This document shows positions 63,702-64,000 of a stretch of 64,000 nucleotides of DNA, one piece after another. Location of the stretch: assembly GCA_013361095.1 (NCBI GenBank), contig JAATWA010000001.1:1054001-1118000 (forward strand). Reading direction: 5' to 3'. Both the position numbers and the translations under genes were made by a program. Under the pieces are notes generated by a model, which was given only the letters and a program-made list of their open reading frames with translations, was not told the origin of the DNA and did not search any database. The stretch is from Pseudanabaena biceps (GTDB lineage: Bacteria; Cyanobacteriota; Cyanobacteriia; Pseudanabaenales; Pseudanabaenaceae). Position 1 is the first letter of the stretch; the number at the start of each line of letters is the position of its first letter.

Positions 63702-64000
63702 GTGCAATTAGATGTGGTCGATTTTCCTCAATCAACGATTCTTGTGGTTGACGATGATCCCGATATTCGTCAGGAGCTAGCATCATCCTTAAAAGCTCAT
63801 GGCTATATTGTCAAGACCGCTAGAGATGGTAGTGAAGCGTTGCTATGCGTCCAGAGTTATTACCCTGACTTGCTCCTAATTAATTTAAATATGCCCGAAA
63901 TGGGAGGCGATGTCGTTTGTCAGATTCTCAAAGCCGATATCGCGACTGAAGAAGTTCCCATCATTTTTATTAGCGATAATCCCGATATTACGGCAAAAGT
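63702..64000 (+). CDS. Response regulator receiver domain, N-terminal part
   Basis: 99 residues up to the window edge, from a GTG at 63702; no other start fits after the stop at 63684. The receiver fold is clear: STILVVDDDPDIRQEL with the acidic triad Asp17-19, ALLCVQSYYPDLLLINLNMPEMGG, then EEVPIIFISDN. The position of the phosphoacceptor Asp is Asn61 (IINLN pattern instead of LLDLM), so normal phosphorylation is not expected. The output domain lies outside the window. Confidence 0.82.
   Translation, partial: MQLDVVDFPQSTILVVDDDPDIRQELASSLKAHGYIVKTARDGSEALLCVQSYYPDLLLINLNMPEMGGDVVCQILKADIATEEVPIIFISDNPDITAK

Overview
The window is cyanobacterial chromosome. It is full of the HIP1 octamer GCGATCGC. 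It carries photosynthetic-lineage genes: ndhM, a 2-methyl-6-phytylbenzoquinol methyltransferase of the Sll0418 type, DUF1830, DUF2996, DUF928, DUF6464, a group 2 sigma factor, and the two-gene ATP synthase beta/epsilon operon. A Pseudanabaena-like organism is my guess from general protein character; it was not tested. LAYOUT. 1-10.4 kb: the end of a LysR regulator, hisC, pyrB, a secreted endonuclease/phosphatase-family protein, two peptidoglycan-binding repeat proteins, ndhM and a sigma factor. 10.4-13.8 kb: a gene-poor 1.2 kb, then a monomeric isocitrate dehydrogenase. 14.1-18.5 kb: an AT-rich Ser/Thr kinase followed by a first island of toxin-antitoxin (TA) type cassettes (HigBA, a RelE/ParE pair, DUF6883-DUF4926, BrnTA) separated by a 55-bp repeat. 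18.8-41.3 kb: core genes including DUF928, tRNA-Lys, an O-antigen-ligase-like protein, an LpxB-like protein, an ion channel, an ABC exporter, hisZ, a degenerate amidase-glucosaminidase, ksgA, a radical SAM protein, the tocopherol/plastoquinone-type methyltransferase and an MBOAT acyltransferase. 41.3-49.4 kb: a second and larger island on the minus strand. Seven TA-type cassettes are separated by eight copies of a 100-160 bp repeat. Read on the minus strand, this repeat encodes the C-terminal tail of a type IIG (Eco57I-like) restriction-methyltransferase. The island ends in broken restriction-modification genes and an HNH nuclease. 49.4-64 kb: a second radical SAM protein, atpD-atpC, a SigF-like sigma factor with an internally duplicated region 2, moeA, trmD, a large hybrid histidine kinase, tldD and the start of a response regulator. 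HAIRPINS AND SMALL ELEMENTS. Almost every intergenic gap holds one or more long near-perfect palindromes, many built on a GCGGCGC-n3-GCGCCGC core. In about ten cases the stem reaches into the stop codon and last codons of the neighbouring gene. Several gaps also hold about 100-bp elements bounded by CAG...CTG and flanked by TA dinucleotides (families A and B), and a larger family C. Two nearly identical family A copies, in opposite orientations, each interrupt another palindromic element at a duplicated TA. This is direct evidence of movement. HOW IT FITS. The most interesting signal is the pair of TA islands. In both, unrelated modules are strung like beads between copies of one repeat, as if the repeat were the recombination site by which cassettes are gained, lost or duplicated. 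All calls are by eye from the sequence; no searches were run.
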